A stretch of 33,625 nt of DNA, taken from the NCBI GenBank assembly GCA_017444705.1, contig JAFSWA010000017.1:1-33625 (forward strand). The letters run 5' to 3'. Made by a program: the position numbers and the translations under genes. The stretch comes from a bacterium (lineage in GTDB: Bacteria > Cyanobacteriota > Vampirovibrionia > Gastranaerophilales > Gastranaerophilaceae). Below, piece after piece: positions 1 through 6,876 of the stretch; the first letter of the stretch is position 1; every line of letters begins with the position of its first letter. The notes under the pieces are model-generated. The model saw only the letters and a list, made by a program, of their open reading frames with translations, did not search any database and was not told the origin of the DNA.

Positions 1-2
1 AT

Positions 3-101
3 CTATATCCAAAACGCAAATCCGTTGAGTCAAAAGAACAAGTTTTACTGTTTACTAATCCCGAAACAGTAGGCGAGGTAACTGACTATCTCGATATATA
101 A
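3..101 (+). CDS. 3' end of an unidentified protein (partial)
   Basis: An open frame enters from the left edge and stops with TAA at 99-101. It gives 32 residues ending in ETVGEVTDYLDI. Composition looks like real coding sequence and a candidate terminator follows at 174-204. The fragment is too short to assign a family. It probably belongs to the same integrated element as the recombinase downstream, since that element should extend leftward from the tRNA; this is inference. Confidence 0.4.
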   Translation, partial: LYPKRKSVESKEQVLLFTNPETVGEVTDYLDI

Positions 102-173
102 ATATTTTAATAAAAATGTAGTCATTAAAATATAATTATTTTTATCTATAAAAACCTTATAATTATTTAACTT

Positions 174-204
174 TAGCCTTTATCTGCAAATAGGGAAAAG
201 GCTA
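174..204 (+). terminator. Candidate intrinsic terminator of the partial upstream gene
   Basis: TAGCCTTT (174-181) pairs with AAAGGCTA (197-204) around a 15-nt loop and is followed by TTTT. The loop is long for a terminator, so the call is moderate. Confidence 0.45.
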
Positions 205-220
205 TTTTATTACAATTTAT

Positions 221-240
221 TTGCATAATGTTGCATAATG
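221..240 (+). repeat. Tandem 10-bp direct repeat TTGCATAATG x2
   Basis: TTGCATAATG occurs twice back to back (221-230, 231-240). The second copy supplies the -35 hexamer of the promoter for the MerR-like/recombinase operon. It could therefore be a protein-binding site for that operon's own small DNA-binding protein, or arm-type sites of the element; both are inference. Confidence 0.55.
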
Positions 241-259
241 TTTATTTTTGATGTATAAT
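231..259 (+). promoter_or_regulatory. Sigma70-type promoter of the merR-like/recombinase operon
   Basis: TTGCAT (231-236), a 17-bp spacer, and a perfect TATAAT (254-259). Transcription should start near 265-267. This coincides with the ATG at 266, so the message is probably leaderless or nearly so. Confidence 0.7.
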
Positions 260-265
260 GAGTGT

Positions 266-448
266 ATGAATATAAAGGACTACTTGACAATTAAAGAGGC
301 TGCGGAACTGTTAGGGGTTGATAAGACAACTTTAAGACGGTGGGACAAAGCAGGAAAATTGACACCGTACAGGCATCCGCTAAACCGTTACAGGCTTTAT
401 AAAAAAGAAGAATTGGAACAACTTTTGAGAGGTATCAGGCATGAATAA
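266..448 (+). CDS. Small MerR-like / excisionase-type DNA-binding protein
   Basis: A 60-residue protein made almost entirely of one MerR-type winged helix-turn-helix. YLTIKEAAELLGVDKTTLRRW is the helix-turn-helix and wing entry, followed by AGKLTPYRHPLNRYRLYKKEEL. There is no effector-binding or coiled-coil domain, which fits excisionase/recombination-directionality proteins and the DNA-binding part of IS607-type recombinases. Earlier in-frame starts exist at 248 (TTG) and 251 (ATG), but the TATAAT at 254-259 places the transcript start at about 266, so ATG 266 is chosen. No Shine-Dalgarno is seen, in line with a leaderless start. Its stop overlaps the start of the serine recombinase by 8 bp (441-448), so the two are translationally coupled. 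Likely role: control of, or directionality factor for, the recombinase (inference). Confidence 0.75.
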   Translation: MNIKDYLTIKEAAELLGVDKTTLRRWDKAGKLTPYRHPLNRYRLYKKEELEQLLRGIRHE

Positions 449-1937
449 AGAAATTCAAAAAGTTGTTATATATGCAAGAGTTTCAAGCAAAGAACAGGAA
501 AAAGAGGGTTTTTCAATTCCTGCTCAATTAGAATTATTGCGGAATTATGCAAGTGTGCATAATATGATTATCCTAAAAGAATTTGAAGATGTTGAAACCG
601 CAAAATGTCAAGGCAGAACAAATTTTAATGAAATGCTTAAATTTCTTAAAAACTCAAAGGAATGTAACACAATTTTAGTTGAAAAAACTGACCGTTTATA
701 TAGGAATTTACCCGATTATGTAACAGTTGATGCCTTACCGCTTGAATTACACTTTGTAAAAGAGGGGTGCATAGTTTCTCCGACATCGCACTCAAGCGAA
801 AAATTTATGCATGGCATAAAGGTTTTAATGGCTCGTCAATATGTTCAAAATTTAAGTGAAGAAGTCAAAAAAGGTTTAACTCAAAAGGCTAAAGAGGGCT
901 TTGTTACAGGCAAACAACCTTACGGATATAAAAAACTTGATAAAAAACAATGCGTAATAGATGAACAAACCGCACCTTATGTAAAAAGAGCATTTGAACT
1001 TTACGCAGAGGGTAATATCTCATTGAGAGCATTGTCAAACAGACTATTTGAAGAAGGTTTTATATATAAGCCAAACACTCCAAAAGCCTATAAAACACAA
1101 ATTGAACACATATTAAAGAATAAGTTTTACTATGGTGTTATTGATTATATGGGCGAAATTTACGAGGGTAAACACGAACCACTTATAACAAAAGATTTAT
1201 TTGACCGCACTCAAGAGGCATTTAGAAAAGACAATAAACCAAAACACATGATTGCTAAAAACTTCCTATTTGCAGGCATGGTAAAGTGTTCAAAGTGCGG
1301 ATGCAATATTTCAGGCGAAATCAAAAAAGGTAAATATATTTACTATTCTTGTACAGGCGGTAGGGGTGAATGTGAACCACAACACATATACATATCAGAG
1401 GCAAAATTAGAAAAGCAATTACTACAAGCTATTTCAAACATTTCAATCACAAAAGAACATAGCGATTGGATATTACAAGCATTAAAAGACAGTTTCAAAG
1501 ATGAAAAAGCATATTGCGAAGAACGATTAAGCAGTTTGCAAAAACAAAAGCAAATCTTGAGAGATAGGATTGATAATATTTATCTTGATAAGTTAGATAA
1601 AAAGATTTCAGAGGAATTTTGGCAAGAAAAACACAATAAATGGACTCAAGAACTTTTAACTATACAAAACAATATAACCGCTTATGAAAAAGCAAATATC
1701 AATTTTATTGAACAGGGTGCAAACTTCTTAAAAATTTGCACCGATGCAGAGGACTTATATAAATATGGTGATAATTCCGAAAAGAAACAGTTGTTAAATT
1801 ATGTACTTCAGAACTTGACCATTGAGGGCGAAAACATACACTATGATTACAAAAAGCCCTTTGACATATTCGCCAAAGGACTTAATCGTAATAAAAAACT
1901 CCCCAGGCTGGACTCGAACCAGCAACCCCTCGGTTAA
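441..1937 (+). CDS. Large serine recombinase (integrase) of an element inserted at tRNA-Asn
   Basis: A 498-residue large serine recombinase. The resolvase-type catalytic domain is at the N-terminus, with YARVSS carrying the nucleophile Ser15 and EKTDRLYRNL near residue 85 carrying catalytic arginine. The recombinase domain runs from about 150 (GKQPYGYKK) to 260. A zinc ribbon follows near residue 280 (CSKCGC, later cysteines in SCTGGRGEC), then a long charged coiled coil (about 350-430), all in the usual order for the family. Such enzymes integrate and excise phages and conjugative or mobilizable elements between attP and attB. The last 12 codons (residues 487-498) are the complement of the tRNA-Asn gene, and the TAA stop lies in the anticodon loop complement. 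The gene sits at the right end of its element, next to attR in the tRNA. No element genes other than the MerR-like protein are visible, because the element would run off the left edge. Confidence 0.9.
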   Translation: MNKEIQKVVIYARVSSKEQEKEGFSIPAQLELLRNYASVHNMIILKEFEDVETAKCQGRTNFNEMLKFLKNSKECNTILVEKTDRLYRNLPDYVTVDALPLELHFVKEGCIVSPTSHSSEKFMHGIKVLMARQYVQNLSEEVKKGLTQKAKEGFVTGKQPYGYKKLDKKQCVIDEQTAPYVKRAFELYAEGNISLRALSNRLFEEGFIYKPNTPKAYKTQIEHILKNKFYYGVIDYMGEIYEGKHEPLITKDLFDRTQEAFRKDNKPKHMIAKNFLFAGMVKCSKCGCNISGEIKKGKYIYYSCTGGRGECEPQHIYISEAKLEKQLLQAISNISITKEHSDWILQALKDSFKDEKAYCEERLSSLQKQKQILRDRIDNIYLDKLDKKISEEFWQEKHNKWTQELLTIQNNITAYEKANINFIEQGANFLKICTDAEDLYKYGDNSEKKQLLNYVLQNLTIEGENIHYDYKKPFDIFAKGLNRNKKLPRLDSNQQPLG

Positions 1938-1970
1938 CAGCCGAGTGCTCCGCCATTGAGCTACTGAGGA
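1899..1970 (-). tRNA. tRNA-Asn (anticodon GTT)
   Basis: Read on the minus strand from 1970, it folds as a complete 72-nt cloverleaf. The acceptor stem TCCTCAG pairs with CTGGGGA. The D arm is GCTC/GAGC, the anticodon stem CTCGG/CCGAG with loop CTGTTAA (anticodon GTT), and the T arm GCTGG-TTCGAGT-CCAGC. The discriminator is G73. CCA is not encoded; a T-run (complement of 1892-1897) follows directly and can end transcription. A strong promoter lies upstream at 2007-2035. The 3' half is shared with the coding sequence of the serine recombinase on the other strand, marking this gene as the element's attachment site. Confidence 0.95.
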
Positions 1971-2006
1971 TTATCAGTCAGAAATCTCTCTCTTAACTAT
2001 ACATTT

Positions 2007-2035
2007 ATTATAACAACAAAAAAATTCTGTGTAAA
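2007..2035 (-). promoter_or_regulatory. Promoter of tRNA-Asn
   Basis: On the minus strand: TTTACA (2035-2030), a 17-bp spacer, TATAAT (2012-2007). The predicted start is near 2000, about 30 nt before the mature tRNA 5' end at 1970. Confidence 0.7.
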
Positions 2036-2055
2036 TACCTTTTATTAAAAATATG

Positions 2056-2074
2056 GTAACTATATACAATGTTA
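2056..2074 (+). repeat. 19-bp dispersed repeat, copy A
   Basis: GTAACTATATACAATGTTA is found again, exactly but inverted, at 13505-13523. Both copies sit next to members of the TCATxCTGAA hairpin repeat family; here a partial TGTCATGCTGAA begins near 2094. Confidence 0.6.
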
Positions 2075-2190
2075 AACTAAAAAAGGTCAAAAATGTCATG
2101 CTGAAATTATTTGAATACTTTTTAGAAAATTTTTGATTTTGTGAAAAATATTAAATTTTTCGCTACATCTTCTCAATATTTGAGAATGAT

Positions 2191-2601
2191 ATGGAGTTCT
2201 TAGACGGTGTATTTACTCACTTGGCAATAGTAAATAATCCACGCTACGAAAGAGCAAATATCGTATTTAATTCAAAAACGGTAATTGCACCTATTGAAGT
2301 TGATATAACAAAAGAAATTCATAACAATAAAGAAATTCAGTTTTTATACGGATTAAAAGAGATATTAAGCAACTACAAAAACCCAACGCAAGAAGATTTA
2401 AAAGTATTGAACGGGTTGTGTGAGATATTTAACAGCGAGGGTGAGAATAGTCTGGGGGAGTTTAATACTGTTAATAATGGCGGAGATTTAGTTTATTTTG
2501 AGGGTAAATTAGGTTTTTGGAGAAGAACAGCAGATAATCGCCCATTTTTTTGCGAAGTTGAAATAAGAAACGGTTTGTATTATATCAGAGATAACCTATA
2601 G
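2191..2601 (+). pseudogene. Phage structural protein remnant (DUF2213/Mu-I-like tail end of a polyvalent protein)
   Basis: A 136-residue open frame. Its beginning (DGVFTHLAIVNNPRYERANI) looks like the closing segment of DUF2213 / Mu-I-type prohead protease-scaffold proteins (the T/S-H-x-A-I-V-x-x-P-R-Y-x-R-A motif). The rest is acidic and hydrophilic. The catalytic N-terminal part expected of that family is missing; in-frame upstream sequence stops at 2152-2154, and no good ribosome-binding site precedes ATG 2191. The frame ends at 2601, exactly where the next reading frame (2595-3200) opens, so the two look like one gene broken by a 1-nt frameshift. It probably belongs to an old prophage beside the tRNA. 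Family call is from motif recognition only. Confidence 0.55.
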
Positions 2602-3200
2602 AAGTAAAAGAAGAAGATATACCTAAATTTGAAAGTAAAAAAGAATTAGGAAACTGGTTTAAAAAAATATTTAAAGACTTAGGTAATGTTACTATTGACG
2701 ATACGGGGATAAAAATTGATTTATATGCCGGAAATGCAGACCGTGAAGCATTTAAAAGACGTTTTCAACAAGAGCCTAATAAAGCAGTTGCAAAAGCTTT
2801 TGAAAATATTGTTAAAAAATCTATAAAGGTAGATGAACGGAAAAAAGATGAAACACATAAACATAATCAAGAGATATATTATAACAAATTAAAACTTGGT
2901 AAAGATAATTACGATGTTAATTTATTTGTTGATTATTTAGAACCTAATGAAGAATATCGTTATGCCGGACATAGTACAAAAAAAATAGATAATAAAATGC
3001 CCGCTCGTGATACGCAGGTGATAAATCACATCATGCTCACTAAAGCGGACAATATTATTGGTAACCCTAAGACTTCTGCTAATAATAGCAACCTTCTGAG
3101 CAATACCAACATATACTTTATACCCTATATTTCCGATAATTTAAACAATTTTTCAGATGCATTATATACTGCATTAGCAGAAGTATTAACGGAAGAATAA
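2595..3200 (+). pseudogene. Phage polyvalent-protein remnant (LPD3/barnase-like region), continues the frame-broken gene
   Basis: An open frame of about 200 codons with no ATG, GTG or TTG near its 5' end; the first ATG is at 2997, far inside. It overlaps the end of the 2191-2601 frame by 7 nt in the -1 frame. Residues such as KELGNWFKKIFKDLGNVTID, GIKIDLYAGNADREAFKRRF and HKHNQEIYYNKLKLG resemble the LPD3 / nuclease-like modules found near the C-terminus of large phage polyvalent proteins. It ends in a low-complexity Asn/Leu-rich stretch and TAA at 3198-3200. Read with the preceding frame it forms a plausible single C-terminal fragment of about 335 residues. Most likely a decayed prophage gene; a sequencing indel or frameshifting cannot be excluded. 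Confidence 0.5.
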
Positions 3201-3203
3201 CGG

Positions 3204-3230
3204 AGATTCTGAAACAAGTTCAGAATGACA
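3204..3230 (+). repeat. Dispersed hairpin repeat, copy 1
   Basis: Imperfect palindrome: ATTCTGAAAC and GTTCAGAAT around a 2-nt loop, ending in GACA. It matches 8751-8777 at 26 of 27 positions and is related to 13351-13376. It lies immediately after the phage-remnant stop codon. Confidence 0.7.
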
Positions 3231-3366
3231 ATATTTTGGTTCGCTTTGCAACTCGTACACAATTTCGCTGAGCCCATCTTTATAATCTGACAATTTTAAA
3301 TTGGCGGGTACGCAAAATAAATTTTGCTTTACTCTTTCTTTCTTCTGCTTCTGACCGGTAAATCAA

Positions 3367-4047
3367 TTAAAACAAGCCTAATTTATGCCCGACTTTATAG
3401 CTGTTTTCATTTACATATACGGGAACTTTTTTCATTCCTAAATCACGAAGTGCAAAGTACATACAATGTTCATGATGATTCGGTGAAATTTGTGCAAAAT
3501 CAATTGTCGGTTTTACGTTCTTTGCTCCGTACAGATTAACAAATCTGTCAAAATCTCCATAAAGATTAGAGTCTATAAAAAGAGCGGTTGCCGGAATTTT
3601 ATCTCCGCTTTTAAGCATAAAATCCATCTCTTGCTTGAAATATTTATTATAATCTTCTTCACAGCCTTTTACATTTGATTCTTTGGTACGATTTAAAAGC
3701 TTTTCAAATTCTTCAACATCAAGGTTAACTTTTGTGTATCCTCTCGGAGCATTTTCAATACGGGAAATAACATTTTGCGGATTAAGAAGTTCATCGTTTG
3801 TATGTTTTACAAATTCTATACCATAGCGTTTGCAATAGGCTTCAACATCTTTATCCTGACTGTCAGGAACAATAAGTATTCTTTCGGCAAAATAATTATC
3901 TCTTTTAAATTTATCTTTCAAGGTCATTAATGAACCTTCTGTGTACGGGTAATCTCCGAAAGCGGAAAATTTTTCAAAATTTGCATTTTTATCATTGCTG
4001 TTATATTGAACTTTGTATGTACTTCCAAGTGAAACTTTTGAAATCAT
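3367..4047 (-). CDS. Hypothetical protein, lineage-specific
   Basis: A 226-residue soluble protein with no family I recognise and no membrane span. The start at 4047 (MISKVSLGSTYKV) is chosen because GAAGGTAAAAAT gives a Shine-Dalgarno at good distance. A start at 4137 would add 30 hydrophobic residues with no such signal. The N-terminal KVSLGS resembles the [V/I]SFG opening of the small proteins at 25870-27203. Around residue 60 there is ERILIVPDSQDKDVEAYCK, and the C-terminal region contains the His/Cys-rich HHEHCMYF, which could bind a metal. Single gene, convergent with the phage remnant and divergent from the gene at 4211. Function unknown. Confidence 0.7.
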   Translation of the reverse strand: MISKVSLGSTYKVQYNSNDKNANFEKFSAFGDYPYTEGSLMTLKDKFKRDNYFAERILIVPDSQDKDVEAYCKRYGIEFVKHTNDELLNPQNVISRIENAPRGYTKVNLDVEEFEKLLNRTKESNVKGCEEDYNKYFKQEMDFMLKSGDKIPATALFIDSNLYGDFDRFVNLYGAKNVKPTIDFAQISPNHHEHCMYFALRDLGMKKVPVYVNENSYKVGHKLGLF

Positions 4048-4210
4048 ATTTTTACCTTCACTAAATTTGTTTAAATTAAAAATAAAAATTAAAAAATTTG
4101 CTATTCTCAAAAACTTTTTTAATAAATCTTTACACAATTATTTTTAAAAAAATGAACTTTTTAAATTTTATCTCGTTATAAATAATGTAGGAAACAGAAA
4201 GGATATTATT

Positions 4211-4573
4211 ATGTCAGAAGAAATTAAAGAAGAACAAACAAAAAAATGTGAATGCAAAGGGAAATGTGTAAAAATCTTTTTGATGAGTGTATTAGCTTCA
4301 TTTTTAGGGTGTTTGATTGCCTTATGTATTTTTAGTGCGGCAACAAAACCGAAATTCCCGCCTCAACCTATGATGCATGGTCCGATGTACATTCAGAATA
4401 TCGGTCATGGTTTTAACCCTCATCAGAAACATTTTAAAGACTTTAAAGGTCAAAGACCTGATTTTCAACAAAATTTCAGAGGACAGGATATTCAAAGAAA
4501 TTTTAATCAGCGTCCTGATTTTCAGAGGGGAAACGAGTTTCAAGGTTCTTACCCTCAAAGACCCCAAAGATAG
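4211..4573 (+). CDS. Single-span membrane protein with Gln/Phe/Pro-rich tail
   Basis: 120 residues. A charged N-terminus (1-22) containing KKCECKGKC is followed by one hydrophobic segment (about 23-44, IFLMSVLASFLGCLIALCIF) and then a basic tail rich in Q, F, P, N and R. The tail carries irregular repeats of RPDFQ (three copies) with RPQ variants. The topology is probably N-in with the tail outside the inner membrane. The upstream sequence GAAAGGATATTATT gives a Shine-Dalgarno. The gene ends just before a strong hairpin shared with the convergent gene at 4622. No family recognised; the tail looks intrinsically disordered and could bind envelope polymers (inference). Confidence 0.75.
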   Translation: MSEEIKEEQTKKCECKGKCVKIFLMSVLASFLGCLIALCIFSAATKPKFPPQPMMHGPMYIQNIGHGFNPHQKHFKDFKGQRPDFQQNFRGQDIQRNFNQRPDFQRGNEFQGSYPQRPQR

Positions 4574-4591
4574 TAAAATTAAATTATATCA

Positions 4592-4616
4592 AAAAGCTGT
4601 CTAAAAGACAGCTTTT
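4592..4616. terminator. Bidirectional intrinsic terminator
   Basis: AAAAGCTGTCT (4592-4602), loop AAA, AGACAGCTTTT (4606-4616). T-rich sequence follows on the plus side and TTTTGAT on the minus side. It separates the convergent genes ending at 4573 and 4622. Confidence 0.85.
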
Positions 4617-4621
4617 ATTTT

Positions 4622-5713
4622 TTACTCTTCTTTTTTGCTTTCTGATATATTTTTATCAATATGTTCCTGAATTTTCAGAATTTTTTCAAGTTCTTTTTGG
4701 TCTTTTTTGACCTGTTTTTTTGCAGTATTATAATATTCTTTTTCTGTTTTTTTTATGTAATTTTTTTCAGTTTTTTCTTTATTATTTGAAAATTTTTTAT
4801 ATTTTTTTTGTTCTTTTGTATATTTCTTTTTCGCATTTTTAAACAAAATTTCCTCATCTTGCTCTTTTTCAATTTTCTTTTGTTCTTTTTTCAATTCTTT
4901 TTGAGCTTGTTTTTCCTGTTTTTTTTCATAATTTTTTATATTTTTTTCATCAGATAATTTTTGAAAACTTTTTTGGAATTTTTCTTCTTCTTTTGCAACT
5001 TTTTTCAATTCTTTTTTATTTTTGCCAAAATCTTTTTTTTGGGCTTTAAACTCTTGTTTTTCATTATATTTGTCGATTTTTTCAACAAGATTGTCTATTT
5101 TATTTTCATCAACACTTTGAATTTTAATTTGAGAATCTTTTTCAAGCTCAATAGGTTTTCCTTTTAACCAAAACCAAAAAATTGAGTTATCATAAGCATT
5201 AGAAACTCCTGCCTTAAACCAGTTCGGGTGTTTTTTTCTCAAAATTGCACCTTTTGTGAAAAAATAAGCAATATCAACTCCCGGAGCATAGTATGAAGCA
5301 CCGGAAAAAACGATAATTTCTGTTGCTAAAATTGCAGCTTCCTTTTTATCAATAGGTTCATATTTCCTGACTGCCAAATATATATTTTCCGCCGAAATAT
5401 CATAAGGAACTTTTGAGTTTTCACTTGTAAAACTTTCTAATTTCGTCAAGATATAACCGCTTTTATGCCATCTTCTCTCTTTTCTTGCACAGAGTGTTTT
5501 TAATTTTAAAACTGAATTTTTCGGAATAACTATTTCTTTTTCCGCAACTATCTCATTAGAATTTTTTAAATAAACATATTCCGGAATATTAGACATTGTA
5601 AAGTCATGATTGATATTTCCTATTGTGTTCATCATATCTTTACAATAAGAAATATTGACCGTAAATACTAATATCAAGGCTGTAATTAGTAATTTTTTAA
5701 TAAATATCTTCAT
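4622..5713 (-). CDS. Secreted protein with long Lys/Glu-rich coiled-coil tail
   Basis: 363 residues. Signal peptide at 1-24 (KKLLITALILVFTVNISYC; the Cys at its end could also be a lipoprotein-type site, but no proper lipobox is evident). A folded N-terminal domain (about 25-215) contains VPYDISAENIYLAVRKYEP and an Ala/Gly/Tyr-rich stretch, SGASYYAPGVDIAYFFTKGA. From about 220 to the end it is almost only K, E, Q and N, predicted to be a long charged helix or coiled coil. It faces the membrane-tail protein at 4211 and follows the 5726 membrane protein on the same strand. No family recognised. The tail produces many spurious antisense open frames because of its AAA/GAA bias. Confidence 0.75.
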   Translation of the reverse strand: MKIFIKKLLITALILVFTVNISYCKDMMNTIGNINHDFTMSNIPEYVYLKNSNEIVAEKEIVIPKNSVLKLKTLCARKERRWHKSGYILTKLESFTSENSKVPYDISAENIYLAVRKYEPIDKKEAAILATEIIVFSGASYYAPGVDIAYFFTKGAILRKKHPNWFKAGVSNAYDNSIFWFWLKGKPIELEKDSQIKIQSVDENKIDNLVEKIDKYNEKQEFKAQKKDFGKNKKELKKVAKEEEKFQKSFQKLSDEKNIKNYEKKQEKQAQKELKKEQKKIEKEQDEEILFKNAKKKYTKEQKKYKKFSNNKEKTEKNYIKKTEKEYYNTAKKQVKKDQKELEKILKIQEHIDKNISESKKEE

Positions 5714-5725
5714 AAACTTAAATAA

Positions 5726-6052
5726 TTATATAATAAAAGAATAAATCATGCTCAATACAATACAAAAAATTTGTAAAAAACTGTAATAATTTTCTTTTTC
5801 ATAAGTGGCAAATTTACCTATAATAAATGGGGAAACAGCAAAAATTACAATTACAGCCTTATTTATTAAAGTTGGTGCAAAAATTCCGTACAAAACTCCG
5901 CTTAAAACATACAAAAGAAGTATCGCTCCTACAAATGTTACAAACAATGCCGTTTTTTCGGTTCTTTTTTGTTTACTGACAAATAATTTATAAATCGACA
6001 AAAGTGAAAATAACAAAATTGCAAATATAATAAAAATGATTTTTAAATACAT
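5726..6052 (-). CDS. Small integral membrane protein
   Basis: 108 residues with three to four hydrophobic segments: about 4-22, 37-58, 64-80 and 91-108. No recognisable family. The start is ATG 6052: AAGGAG (6064-6059) sits 6 nt upstream of it, whereas the GTG at 6058 would overlap the Shine-Dalgarno. The gene overlaps the end of the alpha/beta hydrolase by 10 bp, so it is the third gene of the aminotransferase-hydrolase operon. Role unknown. Confidence 0.7.
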   Translation of the reverse strand: MYLKIIFIIFAILLFSLLSIYKLFVSKQKRTEKTALFVTFVGAILLLYVLSGVLYGIFAPTLINKAVIVIFAVSPFIIGKFATYEKENYYSFLQIFCIVLSMIYSFII

Positions 6053-6876
6053 ACGCACTCCTTTTCCTTAACAGGAAATTCGACATGCGAATTTAAAAAT
6101 TCAAGAGCCTTATTAAATACAAATTCTTTTTCATTATCATACAAAACCATATGATAACTGTCATAAAGAATAATTTTTTCTTTTTTCTTGGATGAAATTT
6201 TATTATAGACAATTTCGGCAGACCTGACACTCGTTAAATCATCTTCTTTTGAATGAATTAAAAGAATAGGAGCTTTAAATTTTTCCAAATCCTTAATTAC
6301 AACATCAGATAGTTTTAAAAGTTCATAAATTCCCGTCATCGGAAAATCATTCATCCCGACATCCCCTTTTGCGAGCAATTTTTTAACAATATTTCTTGTT
6401 TTTGGGTTTTTAATTCCATGCGGTTCGCACTCCGGATAACAATAATAAAACCTCAAAATCGTAGAAAGTCCTATTGGAATTAAAAATTTATACCATGGTA
6501 ATCGCCAGCCGTCTAAATACAATGTTGTCGAAAGTGAGATGACACCATCAACTTCATTTCTGAATTTAATTCCGACCGCAAGTGCCAAAACTGCACCCAA
6601 ACAAAGACCGGATATAAAAACTTTTTGATATTTTTGTCTTAATGCAAAGAATTTTTCATACGCAAAATCAAGCCAATCTTGATATTTTACCGTATAAATT
6701 TCATTAAATTTTTCACCATGCCCCGGCAAGCATTCGGCAAAAACATCATAACCGCTATTATGCAAGAATTGGGCATATTTCTTCAACTCAAAAGGACTGC
6801 CCGTAAGCCCGTGAAAGAGCAATACAGCACCTTTTGGTTTATCCTCTTGGTGAATAAATTCAAAATCAAACGACAT
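6043..6876 (-). CDS. Alpha/beta hydrolase, carboxylesterase/monoacylglycerol-lipase type with a Cys nucleophile elbow
   Basis: 277 residues, serine-hydrolase fold. The oxyanion-hole motif FHGLTGSP is near residue 21, and an acid-base pair of the usual type sits at SKEDDLTS and SYHMVLYD near the C-terminus. Overall it resembles the Est30/thermostable monoacylglycerol lipase group that cleaves short acyl esters. The nucleophile elbow reads G-L-C-L-G with Cys92 (codon TGT) instead of serine, as in dienelactone hydrolases. The start at 6876 is preferred because it overlaps the aminotransferase stop as TAATG, a sign of translational coupling; a start at 6915 would lie inside that gene. Substrate unknown. 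Confidence 0.8.
   Translation of the reverse strand: MSFDFEFIHQEDKPKGAVLLFHGLTGSPFELKKYAQFLHNSGYDVFAECLPGHGEKFNEIYTVKYQDWLDFAYEKFFALRQKYQKVFISGLCLGAVLALAVGIKFRNEVDGVISLSTTLYLDGWRLPWYKFLIPIGLSTILRFYYCYPECEPHGIKNPKTRNIVKKLLAKGDVGMNDFPMTGIYELLKLSDVVIKDLEKFKAPILLIHSKEDDLTSVRSAEIVYNKISSKKKEKIILYDSYHMVLYDNEKEFVFNKALEFLNSHVEFPVKEKECVCI

Noticed and set aside
266..1937. IS607-type insertion sequence
   Set aside because: IS607 has a fused MerR-like HTH/small serine recombinase and a TnpB gene. Here the HTH is separate, the recombinase is the large type with zinc ribbon and coiled coil, and no tnpB is present in the window.
2997..3200. A 67-codon gene starting at ATG 2997
   Set aside because: The same frame is open and coding-like from 2595, so this ATG is internal to the phage remnant.
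4961..5167. Phe-rich plus-strand frame
   Set aside because: It is the complement of the AAA/GAA-rich coiled-coil tail of the secreted protein; a composition artefact.
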